A stretch of DNA of 64,000 nt from Mesorhizobium sp. (GTDB taxonomy: Bacteria > Pseudomonadota > Alphaproteobacteria > Rhizobiales > Rhizobiaceae). Made by a program: the position numbers and the translations under genes. Under the pieces are notes generated by a model. The model was not told where the DNA came from. It did no database searches and was given only the letters and a program-made list of their open reading frames with translations. Shown here one piece after another: positions 54,816 through 64,000 of this stretch. Each line of letters begins with the position of its first letter. Position 1 is the first letter of the stretch. The DNA lies in contig SAQE01000032.1 in the NCBI GenBank assembly GCA_004020545.1, positions 1-64,000 on the forward strand. The letters run 5' to 3'.

Positions 54816-56885
54816 CTATGCCAGGCTGCCTTGCAGCACCTTGAGCTTCGCCTTCTTCGGGCTGCGCGCCATCAGCCATTCGCGCGCCTTGTCCTGCGGC
54901 ATCGGGAAGGCGATCGAATAGCCTTGCACCTGGTCGCAGCCGATCGCCATCAGCGAGTCGAGCTCGGCCTCGGTCTCCGCGCCCTCGGCGACGATCGAGA
55001 TGCCCAGCCCCCGGGCAAGCTCGGTGATGGCGCGCACGATCTTGGTGTTGTCGCCGTTCTCGTTGATGTTCTGGACGAAGCGGCGGTCGATCTTCAGCCG
55101 GTCGATCTCGTTCGGATTGACGTGGCTGAGCGAGGCATAGCCGGTGCCGAAATCGTCGAGCTCGAGATGCACGCCGGCGGCGCGGATGTGCCTGAGCTTG
55201 GCGGCGATGCCGGTCTTCTCGTCGTCGAGAATGACGGATTCGACGATTTCCAGCGACAGCTTCTGCGATGCGAGCCCGGCCCGTTCCAGCGTCGAGAACA
55301 GGAACTCGTCGAAGTCCGGCTCGCGCAGTTCCGTGCCGGAGACATTGACGGCGATGCGTCCGAAATCGATGCCGGCGCGGTCCCATTCGGCAGCTTCGTT
55401 GATCGCCTTGGTGATGACGATACGGCCGATATCGGGCATGAAGCCGCATTTCTCGGCGACCGGGATGAACTCGCCGGGCGAGATCATGCCGCGTGCGGCA
55501 TGCTTCCAGCGCACCAGCGCCTCGATGCCGCTGATCTTGCCGCTGGTGAGCGACACCTGCGGCTGGAAATAGACCTCGAAGGTCTTTTCCGCGATCGCGG
55601 TGCGGATATCCTGTTCGAGCTGCTTGCGGTAGTCGAGCTCGCGCCGAAGCTCCTCGGAGAAGAAGGAGAAGCTGCCGCCGCCGAGCTTCTTGGCGGAGTA
55701 GAGCGCGAGATCGGCATGGACGAGCAGGTCCTGCGCATTCTCGGCATCGACCGGGTAGACGGCGATGCCGGCGCTGGCGCCGGGCATGATGGTCGTGCCC
55801 TGGAAGGTGATCGGTTCGTTGATCTCACCGAGGATGCGCTTGGCCAGCGCATGGATGTCCTCGGTGGTGCCGGCGCCGTTGAGGATCATCACGAATTCGT
55901 CGCCGCCGAGACGGGCGCAAAGATCCGAGGCGCGGCAGGAATCGCGCATGCGCTGGGCGGTGACGACAAGCACATAGTCGCCCGCTGCGTGCCCCAGAGT
56001 GTCGTTGATCTGCTTGAAGCGGTCGAGGTCGAACTGGATCACCGCCAGGCGCTCGCGGCGGCGGTGCGCGCCCTTGATCAGCGTGTCGAAATGATCGGTG
56101 AGGAAGGTACGGTTGTGCAGTCCGGTCAGGCCGTCATGCACGGCGATGAAGGCCATCGAATTGCGGGCGTCGACCAATTCATGCGTCTTGCGCAGGATGG
56201 CTTTGGACATCGGCCGGAAGATGAACAGCGCCACCAGCACGATGACGCCGATGGTGGCGAAAAACAGCGTGCGGTGCAGCTCGAGCATGTTGCCCGACCG
56301 CTCGTTGGCAAAGGCGCTGATGCGCTGGCCGAGCGCGGCATAGCCGGACAAGGTCGCGTTGGCGACGGAGGCGTCGAGACCGGCGCGTTCGCCGCCGGCC
56401 TTGTAGCCGTCGCTTTGCATGCCGAGCTGGGACTGGAAGGACGAGGCCAGTCGTTCGCCGTTGGCAATCAGGCCGACCGAGAAATAGTCGAGGTGGAACG
56501 GCTTGCTGAACAGCACGTATTCGATCGATTTCGGATCGTTGCGCGCCGGCGACAGCGGATCGGCGCCGGTCTCCTCGAGCAGCAGGTCATAGTTGGTCTC
56601 GAACTCGGCCGTCGCCTGCTTGAGCGCGGTGACGAGCGCCGCCTGCTTGTCGCGTGAGGCGGCACCCGTGGCGCCCGCCAGGAAGACGATGCGCTGCGAC
56701 AGCGCCTTCTGCGTCGAGACGATGTCGAGCAGCGCATCATTGTGCTGCTGTTGCGCCATCAGCTGCTGCAGAAGGATGAAGGATGCCATCACCATGGCGG
56801 CGATGATCGTGAGCGCCAGCCAGTAGCCGCTCTTGATCAGCAGAATCAGCTTGCGCGAAACGCTCTGCACTGGCTGCTGCGACAT
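54816..56885 (-). CDS. Membrane GGDEF-EAL protein
   Basis: 689 residues. N-terminal helix (about 16-40), periplasmic helical region with a PilJ-like QxxxQRIVFLAG segment, second helix (about 212-228), then a GGDEF domain with intact LGGDEF and an EAL domain with EALVRW, DDFGTGYASL and EGAET. Both domains look catalytic, so it could make and break cyclic di-GMP. It is divergent from kbl. Confidence 0.92.
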   Translation of the reverse strand: MSQQPVQSVSRKLILLIKSGYWLALTIIAAMVMASFILLQQLMAQQQHNDALLDIVSTQKALSQRIVFLAGATGAASRDKQAALVTALKQATAEFETNYDLLLEETGADPLSPARNDPKSIEYVLFSKPFHLDYFSVGLIANGERLASSFQSQLGMQSDGYKAGGERAGLDASVANATLSGYAALGQRISAFANERSGNMLELHRTLFFATIGVIVLVALFIFRPMSKAILRKTHELVDARNSMAFIAVHDGLTGLHNRTFLTDHFDTLIKGAHRRRERLAVIQFDLDRFKQINDTLGHAAGDYVLVVTAQRMRDSCRASDLCARLGGDEFVMILNGAGTTEDIHALAKRILGEINEPITFQGTTIMPGASAGIAVYPVDAENAQDLLVHADLALYSAKKLGGGSFSFFSEELRRELDYRKQLEQDIRTAIAEKTFEVYFQPQVSLTSGKISGIEALVRWKHAARGMISPGEFIPVAEKCGFMPDIGRIVITKAINEAAEWDRAGIDFGRIAVNVSGTELREPDFDEFLFSTLERAGLASQKLSLEIVESVILDDEKTGIAAKLRHIRAAGVHLELDDFGTGYASLSHVNPNEIDRLKIDRRFVQNINENGDNTKIVRAITELARGLGISIVAEGAETEAELDSLMAIGCDQVQGYSIAFPMPQDKAREWLMARSPKKAKLKVLQGSLA

Positions 56886-57173
56886 AACTCGGTGACCCCT
56901 CCGGTCGACGGATTCCTGCCGTGGATTCGTGGCGGGAAGAGCCTTGACGTGAAAGGGTTAACAGGTCGGCAAGCAGGCGCGGCGCTCATCCCGGCGGCGT
57001 GACAAAGCTGACAAGATGGTTATCGCGTCCTTTCAAGCGTTGTCGGCATTTGAGTGCATCGTCGCTCCGCCGTGGCCGGAAGGCTTTCGCAACGCCACCG
57101 AAGCGGTCGTTTTTGCGATGGATTTTTCGGCCGCACGGCGCGACAGTCCGCGTCAAATGAACAGGGCCAGACC

Positions 57174-58361
57174 ATGAGCGCAGCGTTTCTCTCCCACATC
57201 GACAACGAGCTTCAGGGCCTGAAATCGGCCGGGCTCTACAAGTCAGAGCGGGTCATATCCTCGATGCAGTCGGCCGAGATCGAGGTTGCAGGCCAGAAGG
57301 TGCTGAATTTCTGCGCCAACAACTATCTCGGCCTTGCCGACAGTCCCGAGTTGCGCGAGGCGGCGAAGCGGGCGCTTGACCGTTACGGCTACGGCATGGC
57401 CTCGGTGCGCTTCATCTGCGGCACGCAGGAGGAGCATAAGCAGCTCGAAGCGACGATCTCGTCCTTCCTCGGCATGGAGGACGCCATCCTCTACGGCTCC
57501 TGCTTCGACGCCAATGGCGGCCTGTTCGAGACGCTGCTGGGCGAGGAGGACGCCGTTATCTCGGACGCGCTGAACCACGCTTCGATCATCGATGGGGTGC
57601 GATTGTCCAAGGCCAAGCGCTTCCGCTACGCCAACAACGACATGGCCGATCTCGAAGCGCGGCTGAAGGAGGCGAAGGACTGCCGTTTCCGGCTGATCGC
57701 CACCGACGGCGTGTTCTCGATGGACGGCATCATCGCCAATTTGCGAGGGGTCTGCGATCTCGCCGAGAAATATGATGCGATGGTCATGGTCGACGACAGC
57801 CACGCGGTCGGCTTCGTCGGCAAAAACGGCCGCGGCTCGGCCGAGCATTGCGGCGTCGAGGGCAGGGTGGACATCATCACCGGCACGCTCGGCAAGGCGC
57901 TGGGCGGTGCTTCCGGCGGCTACACCTCGGGCAAAAGCCAAGTGGTCGACTGGTTGCGCCAGCGCTCGCGGCCCTATCTCTTCTCCAACACGCTGATGCC
58001 GGCGATCGCCGGCGCCTCGCTCAAGGTGTTCGAGCTGATCCGCAATGGCGGCGCGCTGCGCGAGCGCCTATATGCCAACGCGCAACGCTTCCGGTCCCAG
58101 ATGGGTAAGCTGGGCTTTACGCTTGCCGGCGCCGATCACCCGATCATCCCGGTGATGCTTGGCGACGCTGCTTTGGCACAGGAGATGGCGCAGCGCATGC
58201 TGAAGCGCGGCATCTACGTCATCGGCTTTTCCTTCCCGGTGGTGCCGAAGGGCCAGGCGCGCATACGCACGCAGATGTCGGCCGCCCATTCCAGCACCGA
58301 TATCGACCGAGCGGTCGAGGCGTTCGGCGAGGTCGGTAAGGAATTGGGCGTGATCGGCTGA
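57174..58361 (+). CDS. kbl: 2-amino-3-ketobutyrate coenzyme A ligase
   Basis: 395 residues from the ATG at 57174. The PLP-binding lysine is in [14 protein letters not shown], and [11 protein letters not shown] and [10 protein letters not shown] are standard for Kbl. It splits 2-amino-3-oxobutyrate with CoA to glycine and acetyl-CoA. With tdh downstream it forms the threonine degradation pair; the third inverted-repeat element separates the two genes. Confidence 0.95.
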   Translation: MSAAFLSHIDNELQGLKSAGLYKSERVISSMQSAEIEVAGQKVLNFCANNYLGLADSPELREAAKRALDRYGYGMASVRFICGTQEEHKQLEATISSFLGMEDAILYGSCFDANGGLFETLLGEEDAVISDALNHASIIDGVRLSKAKRFRYANNDMADLEARLKEAKDCRFRLIATDGVFSMDGIIANLRGVCDLAEKYDAMVMVDDSHAVGFVGKNGRGSAEHCGVEGRVDIITGTLGKALGGASGGYTSGKSQVVDWLRQRSRPYLFSNTLMPAIAGASLKVFELIRNGGALRERLYANAQRFRSQMGKLGFTLAGADHPIIPVMLGDAALAQEMAQRMLKRGIYVIGFSFPVVPKGQARIRTQMSAAHSSTDIDRAVEAFGEVGKELGVIG

Positions 58362-58369
58362 GGCGCTTT

Positions 58370-58518
58370 ACCCTCCCCCTTGTGGGGAGGGTCGGCGCAC
58401 GGCCGCTTGCGAAGCAAGTGGCCGGGAGACGGGGCGGGGGTATGCAGGGTCAGTACCGTCGCCAGTGTTTTGACCCCCACCCGGCCCTTCGGGCCACCCT
58501 CCCCACAAGGGGGAGGGT
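58370..58518. repeat. Large intergenic inverted-repeat element, copy 3
   Basis: The outer arms at 58370-58392 and 58496-58518 are perfect 23-bp inverted copies, each itself a hairpin (ACCCTCCCC / GGGGAGGGT). An inner pair matches CCGGCCC. It lies between kbl and tdh within one transcription unit. The tdh ribosome binding site AAGGAGG (58519-58525) starts at the very next base after the right arm. Confidence 0.9.
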
Positions 58519-58529
58519 AAGGAGGCTGA

Positions 58530-59564
58530 ATGTCCAACATGATGAAGGCACTGGTGAAGGCCAAGGCCGAGCCGGGAATCTGGATGGAAGAGGTGCCGGT
58601 GCCGGAGATCGGCCCGAACGACGTGCTGATCAAGGTCAGGAAGACTGCGATCTGCGGCACCGACGTCCACATCTACAATTGGGACCAGTGGGCGCAGAAG
58701 ACGGTGCCCGTGCCGATGGTGACGGGCCATGAATTTGTCGGCACGGTCGCCGACTACGGCGCCGCGGTCACCGAATACAAGGTCGGCCAGCGCGTCTCGG
58801 GCGAAGGCCATATCGTCTGCGGCCACTGCCGCAACTGCCGCGCCGGGCGAGGGCATCTGTGCCGCAATACGCTGGGCGTCGGCGTCAACCGTCCAGGCGC
58901 TTTCGGCGAATACATGGCGATCCCGCAGCACAATGTCGTGCCGATCCCCGACGACGTGCCGGACGAAATCGCCGCCATCTTCGATCCATTGGGCAATGCC
59001 GTGCACACGGCATTGTCCTTTGATCTGGTCGGCGAGGACGTCCTGGTTACCGGCGCCGGCCCGATCGGCATCATGGGCGCGCTGGTCGCGCAATGCGTCG
59101 GCGCGCGAAAAGTCGTCATCACCGACATCAACCCGGTCCGGCTGGATCTGGCGCGCAAGCTCGGCGTCCAGCATGTGGTCGATGCCTCGAAGGAGAAGCT
59201 GCGCGACGTCATGCCTTCGATCGGCATGACCGAAGGTTTTGACGTCGGTCTTGAGATGTCGGGCGCCGCGCCCGCCTTCCGCGACATGATCGACACCATG
59301 AACAATGGCGGCAAGATTGCCATTCTCGGCATCGCCCCCACCGGCTTCGAGATCGACTGGAACAAGGTCATCTTCAAGATGCTGCACCTCAAGGGCATCT
59401 ACGGCCGCGAGATGTTCGAGACCTGGTACAAGATGATCGCCCTGGTGCAGGGCCCGCTGGACGTTTCGGGCCTGATCACGCACCGCATCGGCATCGACGA
59501 TTTCCAGGTGGGATTCGATGCGATGCGGAGCGGCAGCTCGGGCAAGGTGGTGATGGATTGGTAG
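58530..59564 (+). CDS. tdh: L-threonine 3-dehydrogenase
   Basis: 344 residues from the ATG at 58530. Catalytic zinc ligands are in [11 protein letters not shown] and GHEFVG, the structural zinc site is [15 protein letters not shown], and the cofactor loop is [11 protein letters not shown]. It oxidises threonine to 2-amino-3-ketobutyrate, the substrate of kbl upstream. AAGGAGG for this gene abuts the inverted-repeat element. Confidence 0.95.
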   Translation: MSNMMKALVKAKAEPGIWMEEVPVPEIGPNDVLIKVRKTAICGTDVHIYNWDQWAQKTVPVPMVTGHEFVGTVADYGAAVTEYKVGQRVSGEGHIVCGHCRNCRAGRGHLCRNTLGVGVNRPGAFGEYMAIPQHNVVPIPDDVPDEIAAIFDPLGNAVHTALSFDLVGEDVLVTGAGPIGIMGALVAQCVGARKVVITDINPVRLDLARKLGVQHVVDASKEKLRDVMPSIGMTEGFDVGLEMSGAAPAFRDMIDTMNNGGKIAILGIAPTGFEIDWNKVIFKMLHLKGIYGREMFETWYKMIALVQGPLDVSGLITHRIGIDDFQVGFDAMRSGSSGKVVMDW

Positions 59565-59570
59565 GTCGCC

Positions 59571-60077
59571 CTACCGCAGGATTCTGTTTGTCATCAGCCA
59601 TTTCACCGAGCGGGGCCACGCGTAGTTCGCACCCATGCGAAGATCGGTGAAGCCTTGCGAAACAGGTCTCCCGGTCTCAGCGTCGAGGATGCGAATGAAC
59701 ATGGTATGTTCTGTTCGGTTGACGCGCGTTACGACGCCAAGCAGGGCAAGAGACGCGCCGTGCTCTTTCGCGATTTTGCCTTCGCAGCCCCCGCAGTTGC
59801 GCAATCCGTGCGGCGCGGCCGCCCGTTCATCCGCCGCTGGCTGATCGATTACTGAAAAACGCCCCGAATGGGAAAGCATATCCTTCGCAACTTGTGCCGA
59901 CTCGGACAGATAGCGCCTGTCGCGTTCATCCGGAGGAATTATCCCCGCCCCGGCGCTCTTGTCTTCCAATTCGAAAGGGAACACTTCGATTGACGTCGGC
60001 TTTGCCTGCTGGGCGTGTGTGGACACGCAGGTGCCTGCAAGCAGCGTCGTCAGGAGAGTCAATGTGCAAATGCGCAT
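59571..60077 (-). CDS. Exported DUF2380/DUF3280-like protein
   Basis: 168 residues from the ATG at 60077 with GGAGGA upstream. A signal peptide ends at CVSTHA. The mature part begins SIEVFPFELEDKSAG and resembles DUF2380/DUF3280 secreted proteins from memory; it has a CGGC pair in RNCGGCEGK. Function is unknown. It is convergent with tdh, 6 bp between stops. The leader has the repeat TAGTCCTCCCG twice. Confidence 0.65.
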   Translation of the reverse strand: MRICTLTLLTTLLAGTCVSTHAQQAKPTSIEVFPFELEDKSAGAGIIPPDERDRRYLSESAQVAKDMLSHSGRFSVIDQPAADERAAAPHGLRNCGGCEGKIAKEHGASLALLGVVTRVNRTEHTMFIRILDAETGRPVSQGFTDLRMGANYAWPRSVKWLMTNRILR

Positions 60078-60210
60078 GATAGTCCTCCCGTCGATGTAGT
60101 CCTCCCGCCGAGGCGCCAACATCTATAGGCCGGTCGACAACCAAAATCACGACCGAGAGGAAATTCCGAGCTTTGACTGAGGCATGGAGCTATCTCACAG
60201 CCTCAGTCGT

Positions 60211-60675
60211 TCAGAGCGACTGACCTTGACCATTGCTCGAAGCAAGACTGGCCTCGAGTGCGGCCAATCCTTCCGCAATCGCCGCCCTCTCTTCCACACT
60301 CAACCTCGTCAACAGTTCCCTTTCGAACGCCTTCGCCAGCGGCACCATCTCGCGATAGGCGGCAAGTCCCGCCTTGGTCAGCGTCAGGTGCTCGACGCGG
60401 CGGTCGGTCTCGTCGGGCGTGCGCGTCAGCCAGCGCCGGCGCTCCAACTCGGCCACCGCCCGCGAAACCTTGGTCTTGTGCATGGCCGACTGCTCGCCGA
60501 GCTCCGTGGCCGTCATCGTGCCGCGCTGGCCGAGGCCCGAAAGCGTGCGCCATTCCGGCCGCGTCAGGCCGTGGCGTTCCTTGTAAATGCGCGAGAATTC
60601 GCGGCTGACGGTGTCGGCCAGCCGATAGAGACGGTAGGGCAAAAAACTTTCGAGCTCGAGGATTTCCGGTTCCAT
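60211..60675 (-). CDS. MarR-family regulator divergent from hmgA
   Basis: 154 residues from the ATG at 60675. The winged helix contains [20 protein letters not shown] and [13 protein letters not shown]. It is divergent from hmgA, so it most likely controls homogentisate breakdown, with an aromatic acid such as homogentisate as candidate effector (inference). Confidence 0.88.
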   Translation of the reverse strand: MEPEILELESFLPYRLYRLADTVSREFSRIYKERHGLTRPEWRTLSGLGQRGTMTATELGEQSAMHKTKVSRAVAELERRRWLTRTPDETDRRVEHLTLTKAGLAAYREMVPLAKAFERELLTRLSVEERAAIAEGLAALEASLASSNGQGQSL

Positions 60676-60709
60676 AGGCGCACCACCGATGCGGTGTTCG
60701 GCGTTGATA

Positions 60710-60730
60710 GTTACATTTTCGATGGTTACA
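60710..60730. promoter_or_regulatory. GTTACA direct repeats before hmgA
   Basis: GTTACA occurs at 60710-60715 and 60725-60730, 15 bp apart, in an AT-rich stretch between the divergent MarR and hmgA genes. The spacing of about one and a half helical turns could suit a regulator, but no clear dyad is present. Confidence 0.4.
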
Positions 60731-60799
60731 AATGAAACCAGTTTGGTCAACATCCCCGGAAAGCCATACTCGCAGCAGCCCGGGAGCAGGGAGGATCGG

Positions 60800-62113
60800 A
60801 TGGCCTTTTCCTACATGCCGGGCTTCGGCAACGATTTTGAGACCGAGACGCTGCCCGGCTCGCTGCCGCAGGGGCGCAACTCGCCGCAGCGTCCCGCCTA
60901 TGGCCTTTATGCCGAGCAGCTTTCCGGCTCGCCCTTCACGGCGCCGCGCGGCACCAACGAGCGCTCCTGGCTCTACCGCATCCGTCCGAGCGTCAGGCAT
61001 ACCGGCCGCTTCAAGGCAGCGAGCTACCCCTTGTGGAAGACCGGGCCCAATATCGGCGACCATGAGCTGGCGCTCGGCCAGTACCGTTGGAACCCGGTGC
61101 CGATGCCCGCCGAGCCGACCGACTTCATCTCCGGCATGCGCGCTATGACCACGGCGGGCGACGCGGTGGGGCAATCCGGCATGGCGGCGCATGTCTATGC
61201 CGCCAACCGCTCGATGGTCGACGATCATTTCTTCAATGCCGACGGCGAGCTCATGATCGTGCCGCAGGTCGGCGCGCTGCGCTTCGTCACCGAGATGGGC
61301 GTCATCGAGCTTCGGCCCGGCGAGATCGCGGTGCTGCCGCGCGGCCTCGTCTTCAAGGTCGAGCTCGCCGACAAGGAGGCGCGCGGCTATGTCTGCGAAA
61401 ACTATGGCGCCAAGTTCACGATGCCCGATCGCGGGCCGATCGGCGCCAACTGCCTGGCCAATCCGCGCGACTTCAAGACGCCCTGCGCCTGGTTCGAAGA
61501 GAAGGAGACGCCCTGCCGGCTGATCGTCAAATGGTGCGGCGCTTTCCATGTCACCGAGCTCGGCCATTCGCCGCTCGACGTCGTCGCCTGGCATGGCAAC
61601 TACGCGCCCTACAAATATGATCTGGCAACCTTTTCACCGGTCGGCGCCATCCTGTTCGACCATCCCGACCCGTCGATCTTCACCGTGCTGACGGCGCCGA
61701 GCGGCGAGGCGGGCACCGCCAATGTCGACTTCGTCATCTTCCCGCCGCGCTGGCTGGTGGCGGAAAACACTTTTCGGCCGCCCTGGTACCACCGCAACAT
61801 CATGAGCGAGTTCATGGGCCTGATCCACGGCCAGTACGACGCGAAGGAGGAAGGTTTTGTCCCCGGGGGCATCAGCCTGCACAACCAGATGCTGGCGCAT
61901 GGGCCGGACGCTTCCGGCTTCGAGAAGGCGACGCGCGCCGACTTGAAACCGGTCAAGCTCGACAACACCATGGCCTTCATGTTCGAGACGCGCTTTCCGC
62001 AGATGCTGACGCGTTACGCAGCGGAGCTGGACACGTTGCAGGAGAATTATATCGACTGCTGGGCAGACCTGAAGAAGCGGTTTAACGGCACGCCGGAAGG
62101 CGACTGGTCCTGA
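60800..62113 (+). CDS. hmgA: Homogentisate 1,2-dioxygenase
   Basis: 437 residues from the ATG at 60800 with GGGAGGATC upstream. The iron site matches the family: [16 protein letters not shown] carries a His and a Glu ligand, with a further His in [12 protein letters not shown]. It opens the homogentisate ring to maleylacetoacetate in tyrosine breakdown. The FAH-family hydrolase follows; maleylacetoacetate isomerase is not in the window. Confidence 0.96.
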   Translation: MAFSYMPGFGNDFETETLPGSLPQGRNSPQRPAYGLYAEQLSGSPFTAPRGTNERSWLYRIRPSVRHTGRFKAASYPLWKTGPNIGDHELALGQYRWNPVPMPAEPTDFISGMRAMTTAGDAVGQSGMAAHVYAANRSMVDDHFFNADGELMIVPQVGALRFVTEMGVIELRPGEIAVLPRGLVFKVELADKEARGYVCENYGAKFTMPDRGPIGANCLANPRDFKTPCAWFEEKETPCRLIVKWCGAFHVTELGHSPLDVVAWHGNYAPYKYDLATFSPVGAILFDHPDPSIFTVLTAPSGEAGTANVDFVIFPPRWLVAENTFRPPWYHRNIMSEFMGLIHGQYDAKEEGFVPGGISLHNQMLAHGPDASGFEKATRADLKPVKLDNTMAFMFETRFPQMLTRYAAELDTLQENYIDCWADLKKRFNGTPEGDWS

Positions 62114-62221
62114 TTGGCGGCATCATTGTCAGGAAAACTCGCGCGGGCAGCTTGACGATCGCTCGCAACGGCCTTGTTGTGGATCAAGCGGCACGACAAG
62201 CCGCATTGGAGAGGAAACCGC

Positions 62222-63235
62222 ATGAAGCTTGCCACACTGAAGAACGAGACGCGCGACGGGAAGCTGGTCGTGGTCTCGCGCGATCTGACGCGGTTCACCG
62301 ACGCTTCCTTCCTGGTGCCGACACTGCAGGCGGCGCTCGACGACTGGCGGCGGATTGCGCCGCATCTGGCGGCGATGGCGGAATCGCTTGAGACCAATGC
62401 CGTGCCTTCGGCTCGATTCCATGAACATGACGCCCACTCGCCACTGCCGCGTGCTTATCAATGGGCGGATGGTTCCGCCTATGTGAACCATGTCGAATTG
62501 GTGCGGAAGGCACGCGGCGCCGAAATGCCGGCAAGTTTTTGGACCGATCCGCTGATCTACCAGGGCGGGTCCGACTCCTTCATTGCGCCGCGCGATCCGA
62601 TCCGCATGGCGGACGAAGCCTTCGGTATCGATATGGAGGCCGAAGTCGCCGTCATCGTCGACGATGTGCCGATGGGCGCGAGCCTCGAACAGGCGAGGGA
62701 TGCGATCCGCCTCGTCATGCTGGTCAACGACGTGACGCTGCGCGCCATCACGGGGCCGGAACTGGCAAAAGGGTTCGGCTTCTTCCAATCGAAGCCGTCT
62801 TCCGCTTTCTCGCCGGTCGCGGTCACGCCCGACGAGCTGGGCGACGCCTGGGACGGCGGCAAGGTCAACCTCGCGCTGCTGGTCGACCTCAACGGCAAGC
62901 CGTTCGGCCGCGCCAATGCCGGCGTCGACATGACCTTCGATTTCCCGGCGCTGATCGCGCATGCCACCAAGACCCGACCGCTTGCCGCCGGCACCATCAT
63001 CGGGTCGGGCACCGTTTCCAACAAGCTCGACGGCGGGCCGGGCAAGCCGGTCTCGGCGGGCGGCGCCGGTTATTCCTGTATCGCCGAACTGCGCATGATC
63101 GAGACGATCGAGAGCGGTAAGCCGAAGACGCCCTTCCTGCATTTCGGCGACACGGTGCGCGTCGAGATGAAGGACAAGGCCGGCCATTCGATCTTCGGCG
63201 CCATCGAGCAGAAGGTCGAGAAGTACGAGGGGTGA
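62222..63235 (+). CDS. Fumarylacetoacetate hydrolase-family protein
   Basis: 337 residues from the ATG at 62222 with GAGAGGAAA upstream. The metal site acidic residues are in IDMEAEVAVIVDD, and VNDVTLRAIT and GTIIGSGTVSNK are typical of FAH-family enzymes. Placed after hmgA, it most likely cleaves fumarylacetoacetate to fumarate and acetoacetate, completing tyrosine breakdown. Confidence 0.9.
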   Translation: MKLATLKNETRDGKLVVVSRDLTRFTDASFLVPTLQAALDDWRRIAPHLAAMAESLETNAVPSARFHEHDAHSPLPRAYQWADGSAYVNHVELVRKARGAEMPASFWTDPLIYQGGSDSFIAPRDPIRMADEAFGIDMEAEVAVIVDDVPMGASLEQARDAIRLVMLVNDVTLRAITGPELAKGFGFFQSKPSSAFSPVAVTPDELGDAWDGGKVNLALLVDLNGKPFGRANAGVDMTFDFPALIAHATKTRPLAAGTIIGSGTVSNKLDGGPGKPVSAGGAGYSCIAELRMIETIESGKPKTPFLHFGDTVRVEMKDKAGHSIFGAIEQKVEKYEG

Positions 63236-63257
63236 GGGGAGAAAGGAACCTGAAAAG

Positions 63258-63794
63258 GTGACCCTGCTCGAGCACATGCGCCGCATGGCGCGCAACAATT
63301 TATGGTCGAACGACCGGCTCTACCGTGCCGTGCTGGCGCTCCAGCCCGGCGAGTTTGAGGCCAAGCGCACCAGCTTCTTCCCGTCGATCAAGGAGACGCT
63401 CAACCACATCCTCGCGGTCGATCGTCTCTATCTCGATTTCCTGACGGATGGCGGCCTCGGCGCCGCCGCCTATGACACCTTCGTGCCGTTCGACGATGCG
63501 GCAAGCCTGGCGGCGGCACAGGCCGATTTCGACCGCAGGCTGATTGCCTTCTGCGATCGCCTGTCGGAGGCCGATCTCGACCGGCGCGTCATCACCGATC
63601 GGCGCGAGGACGGAATGATCCCGGAGAGGATCGGCGACATCCTCGCCCATGTCTTCCTGCACGACATCCATCATCGCGGCCAGGTGCATGCCATGCTTTC
63701 CGGCACCTCGGTGGCGCCGCCGCAATTGGATGAGTTTTTGCTGGATTACGACTTCAAGCTCAGGAAGGACGAGGTCGAACGGCTGGGGTTGTGA
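63258..63794 (+). CDS. DinB family protein
   Basis: 178 residues from the GTG at 63258 with AAAGG upstream. A four-helix DinB/YfiT-type bundle is marked by NHILAVDRLYLDFL and the C-terminal HVFLHDIHHRGQVH, whose histidines form the metal site. Many relatives are thiol-dependent transferases or isomerases. It follows the FAH gene by 22 bp; a maleylacetoacetate isomerase role is possible but not shown. Confidence 0.85.
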   Translation: MTLLEHMRRMARNNLWSNDRLYRAVLALQPGEFEAKRTSFFPSIKETLNHILAVDRLYLDFLTDGGLGAAAYDTFVPFDDAASLAAAQADFDRRLIAFCDRLSEADLDRRVITDRREDGMIPERIGDILAHVFLHDIHHRGQVHAMLSGTSVAPPQLDEFLLDYDFKLRKDEVERLGL

Positions 63795-63815
63795 ACACGC
63801 GAGAATGTCTCGGGA

Positions 63816-63866
63816 ATTATCGTAGTTACGAAAATTATTGACTTAATTATTGTAGGTACATAAATT
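63816..63866. promoter_or_regulatory. Duplicated operator-like sites before brnT
   Basis: Two 21-bp imperfect copies with consensus ATTATyGTAGkTACrwAAATT lie at 63816-63836 and 63846-63866, exactly 30 bp apart, with 17 of 21 positions alike. They end just before the toxin start at 63870, as expected for autoregulation by an antitoxin such as BrnA. Confidence 0.65.
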
Positions 63867-63869
63867 CCG

Positions 63870-64000
63870 ATGAAGATCGTTTGGGATGAACCGAAACGGT
63901 TGGCCAACATTGACAAACACGGCTTGGATTTCGCGGCGTTGGACGAGGAGTTTTTCCTTGCGTCGACGATCCGGGCGGCCAAAGCCGGACGTTTCATGGC
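63870..64000 (+). CDS. brnT: BrnT-family toxin, partial at window end
   Basis: The window ends after 43 codons. The visible start MKIVWDEPKRLANIDKHGLD is typical of BrnT toxins (COG2929), RelE-fold ribonucleases of type II toxin-antitoxin pairs, with the conserved WD and KH-G-D residues. The antitoxin brnA should lie just beyond the window. Operator-like repeats precede it. Confidence 0.78.
   Translation, partial: MKIVWDEPKRLANIDKHGLDFAALDEEFFLASTIRAAKAGRFM

Noticed and set aside
54672-56657. A 661-codon plus-strand frame opposite the GGDEF-EAL gene
   Set aside because: Covers the complement of intact GGDEF and EAL motifs and has no features of its own.
1-64000. CRISPR arrays, tRNA or rRNA genes, insertion sequences, prophage
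   Set aside because: No regularly spaced repeats, cloverleaf-like or rRNA-like sequence, transposase or phage gene was recognised by reading; small RNA genes could be missed.

Overview
The window looks like chromosome of a rhizobial alphaproteobacterium (Hyphomicrobiales/Rhizobiales), most like Mesorhizobium. The basis is high GC with strong third-position bias, the pmbA-cysQ-DUF4170-DUF374-waaA-lpxK-DUF2093 block, a DUF1127 gene, a single-domain QueF, LacI/ABC sugar operons, and intergenic palindromic elements of the rhizobial kind. The species is inferred from gene content; no rRNA or tRNA gene was seen.

Layout. 0.1-1.6 kb: a lower-GC HEPN/Toprim-type gene broken by an in-frame TAG. 1.6-8.2 kb: a LacI regulator, a sugar ABC importer (binding protein and two permeases, no ATPase) and a GH127 beta-L-arabinofuranosidase-like enzyme; a 17-bp operator-like sequence occurs twice just before lacI. 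8.3-14.1 kb: a DUF1194/VWA-like secreted protein, a BTAD/TolB-like/TPR regulator, an EEP-family phosphatase/nuclease, a cardiolipin synthase and a small orphan gene. 14.2-17.9 kb: an amino-acid-type periplasmic binding protein followed by a membrane class III adenylate cyclase. 18-21.7 kb: a DUF899 protein, an HTH protein and a beta-propeller protein, then DUF1059. 21.7-24 kb: an acyltransferase and an ankyrin-cytochrome c fusion.

24.2-27 kb: a reactive-sulfur locus, with an ArsR-rhodanese regulator divergent from a persulfide-dioxygenase-like hydrolase and an MFS transporter, and a large palindrome between them. 27-29.4 kb: a second BTAD/TolB-like regulator divergent from DUF1127. 29.5-31.2 kb: EF-P and its lysylase EpmA, divergent. 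31.3-33 kb: a medium-chain reductase and a VOC protein. 33.2-39.3 kb: PmbA, CysQ-like phosphatase and the Kdo/lipid A genes. 39.4-45.6 kb: a tail-anchored orphan, LysR/EamA pair, an exported orphan, MutL and a second LysR.

45.7-53 kb: quaternary-amine genes (an MttB-family methyltransferase, a Tat-exported oligopeptide-type binding protein, and a flavin demethylase-like enzyme) with two tandem DUF3828 proteins and queF between them. 53-57 kb: a membrane protein with a divergent MarR regulator, a polysaccharide deacetylase and a GGDEF-EAL protein. 57-59.6 kb: kbl and tdh for threonine breakdown. 59.6-63.8 kb: a secreted orphan, then a MarR regulator divergent from hmgA, an FAH-family hydrolase and a DinB protein (homogentisate breakdown). 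The window ends inside a BrnT-like toxin gene with a duplicated operator-like sequence before it.

Three large intergenic inverted-repeat elements (4.3, 38.9 and 58.4 kb) are present; in two of them the next gene's ribosome binding site lies in or directly against the element. No CRISPR array, insertion sequence or prophage was recognised. The best leads for new biology are the binding-protein/adenylate-cyclase pair, the ArsR-rhodanese sulfur switch whose DNA-binding domain has no cysteine, the ankyrin-cytochrome c fusion, and the amine-demethylation genes around 45-53 kb.
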